Part shown: positions 52,451-52,500 of the stretch, in pieces
Layout of the letters: every line of letters begins with the position of its first letter
Numbering within the stretch: position 1 is the first letter of the stretch
Origin: Qipengyuania vesicularis
GTDB taxonomy: Bacteria; Pseudomonadota; Alphaproteobacteria; Sphingomonadales; Sphingomonadaceae
Assembly (NCBI RefSeq): GCF_019711415.1
Contig: NZ_JAIGNJ010000001.1
Location: 1 to 52,500, forward strand
Reading direction: 5' to 3'
DNA length: 52,500 nucleotides
Notes under the pieces: generated by a model
Database searches by the model: none
What the model saw: only the letters and a program-made list of their open reading frames with translations
What the model was told of the DNA's origin: nothing
Position numbers and translations under genes: made by a program

Positions 52451-52500
52451 GTCTTCTCTCCAGCGCGCCCGCGCGCGAGAGCCGGGCTCGCACAGCGATG

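Overview
The window comes from a GC-rich alphaproteobacterium, most likely Sphingomonadales and probably the Erythrobacteraceae. This is inferred from gene content, not from a marker gene: a DUF1134/EipA-type envelope protein, COQ9, a CBP3-type bc1 chaperone beside a DUF177 protein, BamE, HslVU, large TonB-dependent receptors (TBDRs), a TPR-sulfotransferase beside a TBDR, and PEP-CTERM proteins. There is no rRNA, transposase or integrase. One tRNA, tRNA-Ser(GCT), is present.

Layout. 1-565 has no convincing gene and is partly AT-rich, with an odd cluster of GGGGGCACTT repeats. 566-2210 holds an MFS transporter divergent from csaA. 2207-6899 holds a TBDR with a TPR-sulfotransferase behind it, below a 364-bp AT-rich leader. 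7264-8946 is a BCCT transporter. 9231-16743 is a compact uptake module. A protein with two TetR domains is divergent from a TBDR, followed by an SLC13/DASS carrier and an aspartase/fumarase-superfamily lyase that carries an N-terminal signal peptide. A sigma70-like promoter lies inside an inverted repeat between the regulator and the TBDR. 16730-22684 holds five genes, all on the minus strand: a small potassium-channel-like protein, a SLOG-domain protein with four membrane segments, a PEP-CTERM protein, a TIR-TM-TPR protein and a second PEP-CTERM protein. 22913-30231 is a complete type I secretion operon (TolC, ABC, HlyD) with an RTX metzincin protease and a small lipoprotein-like gene. The tRNA closes this accessory half.

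30590-52450 is mostly housekeeping: eipA, an aromatic/aspartate aminotransferase, a GNAT enzyme, riboflavin genes ribD and ribE, a chain of YgjP-like peptidase, YcgN and SCO genes, ankyrin plus coq9, feoAB, ssb, DUF177 plus the bc1 chaperone, bamE, hslVU with a RpoH-like promoter touching the hslV start codon, an ACT-domain protein, a SulP anion transporter, an Atm1-type ABC exporter and a two-motif retropepsin-like aspartic protease.

Two systems deserve most attention. The first is the TetR/TBDR/SLC13/exported-lyase module. It suggests that a substrate crosses the outer membrane, is cleaved in the periplasm, and that a released dicarboxylate such as fumarate is imported. The second is the channel/SLOG/TIR/PEP-CTERM cluster. 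It combines a likely NAD-consuming TIR domain, a nucleotide-sensing-type SLOG membrane protein and an ion channel, the kinds of parts used in nucleotide-signalling conflict systems. Both functional readings are inference from domains and gene order.
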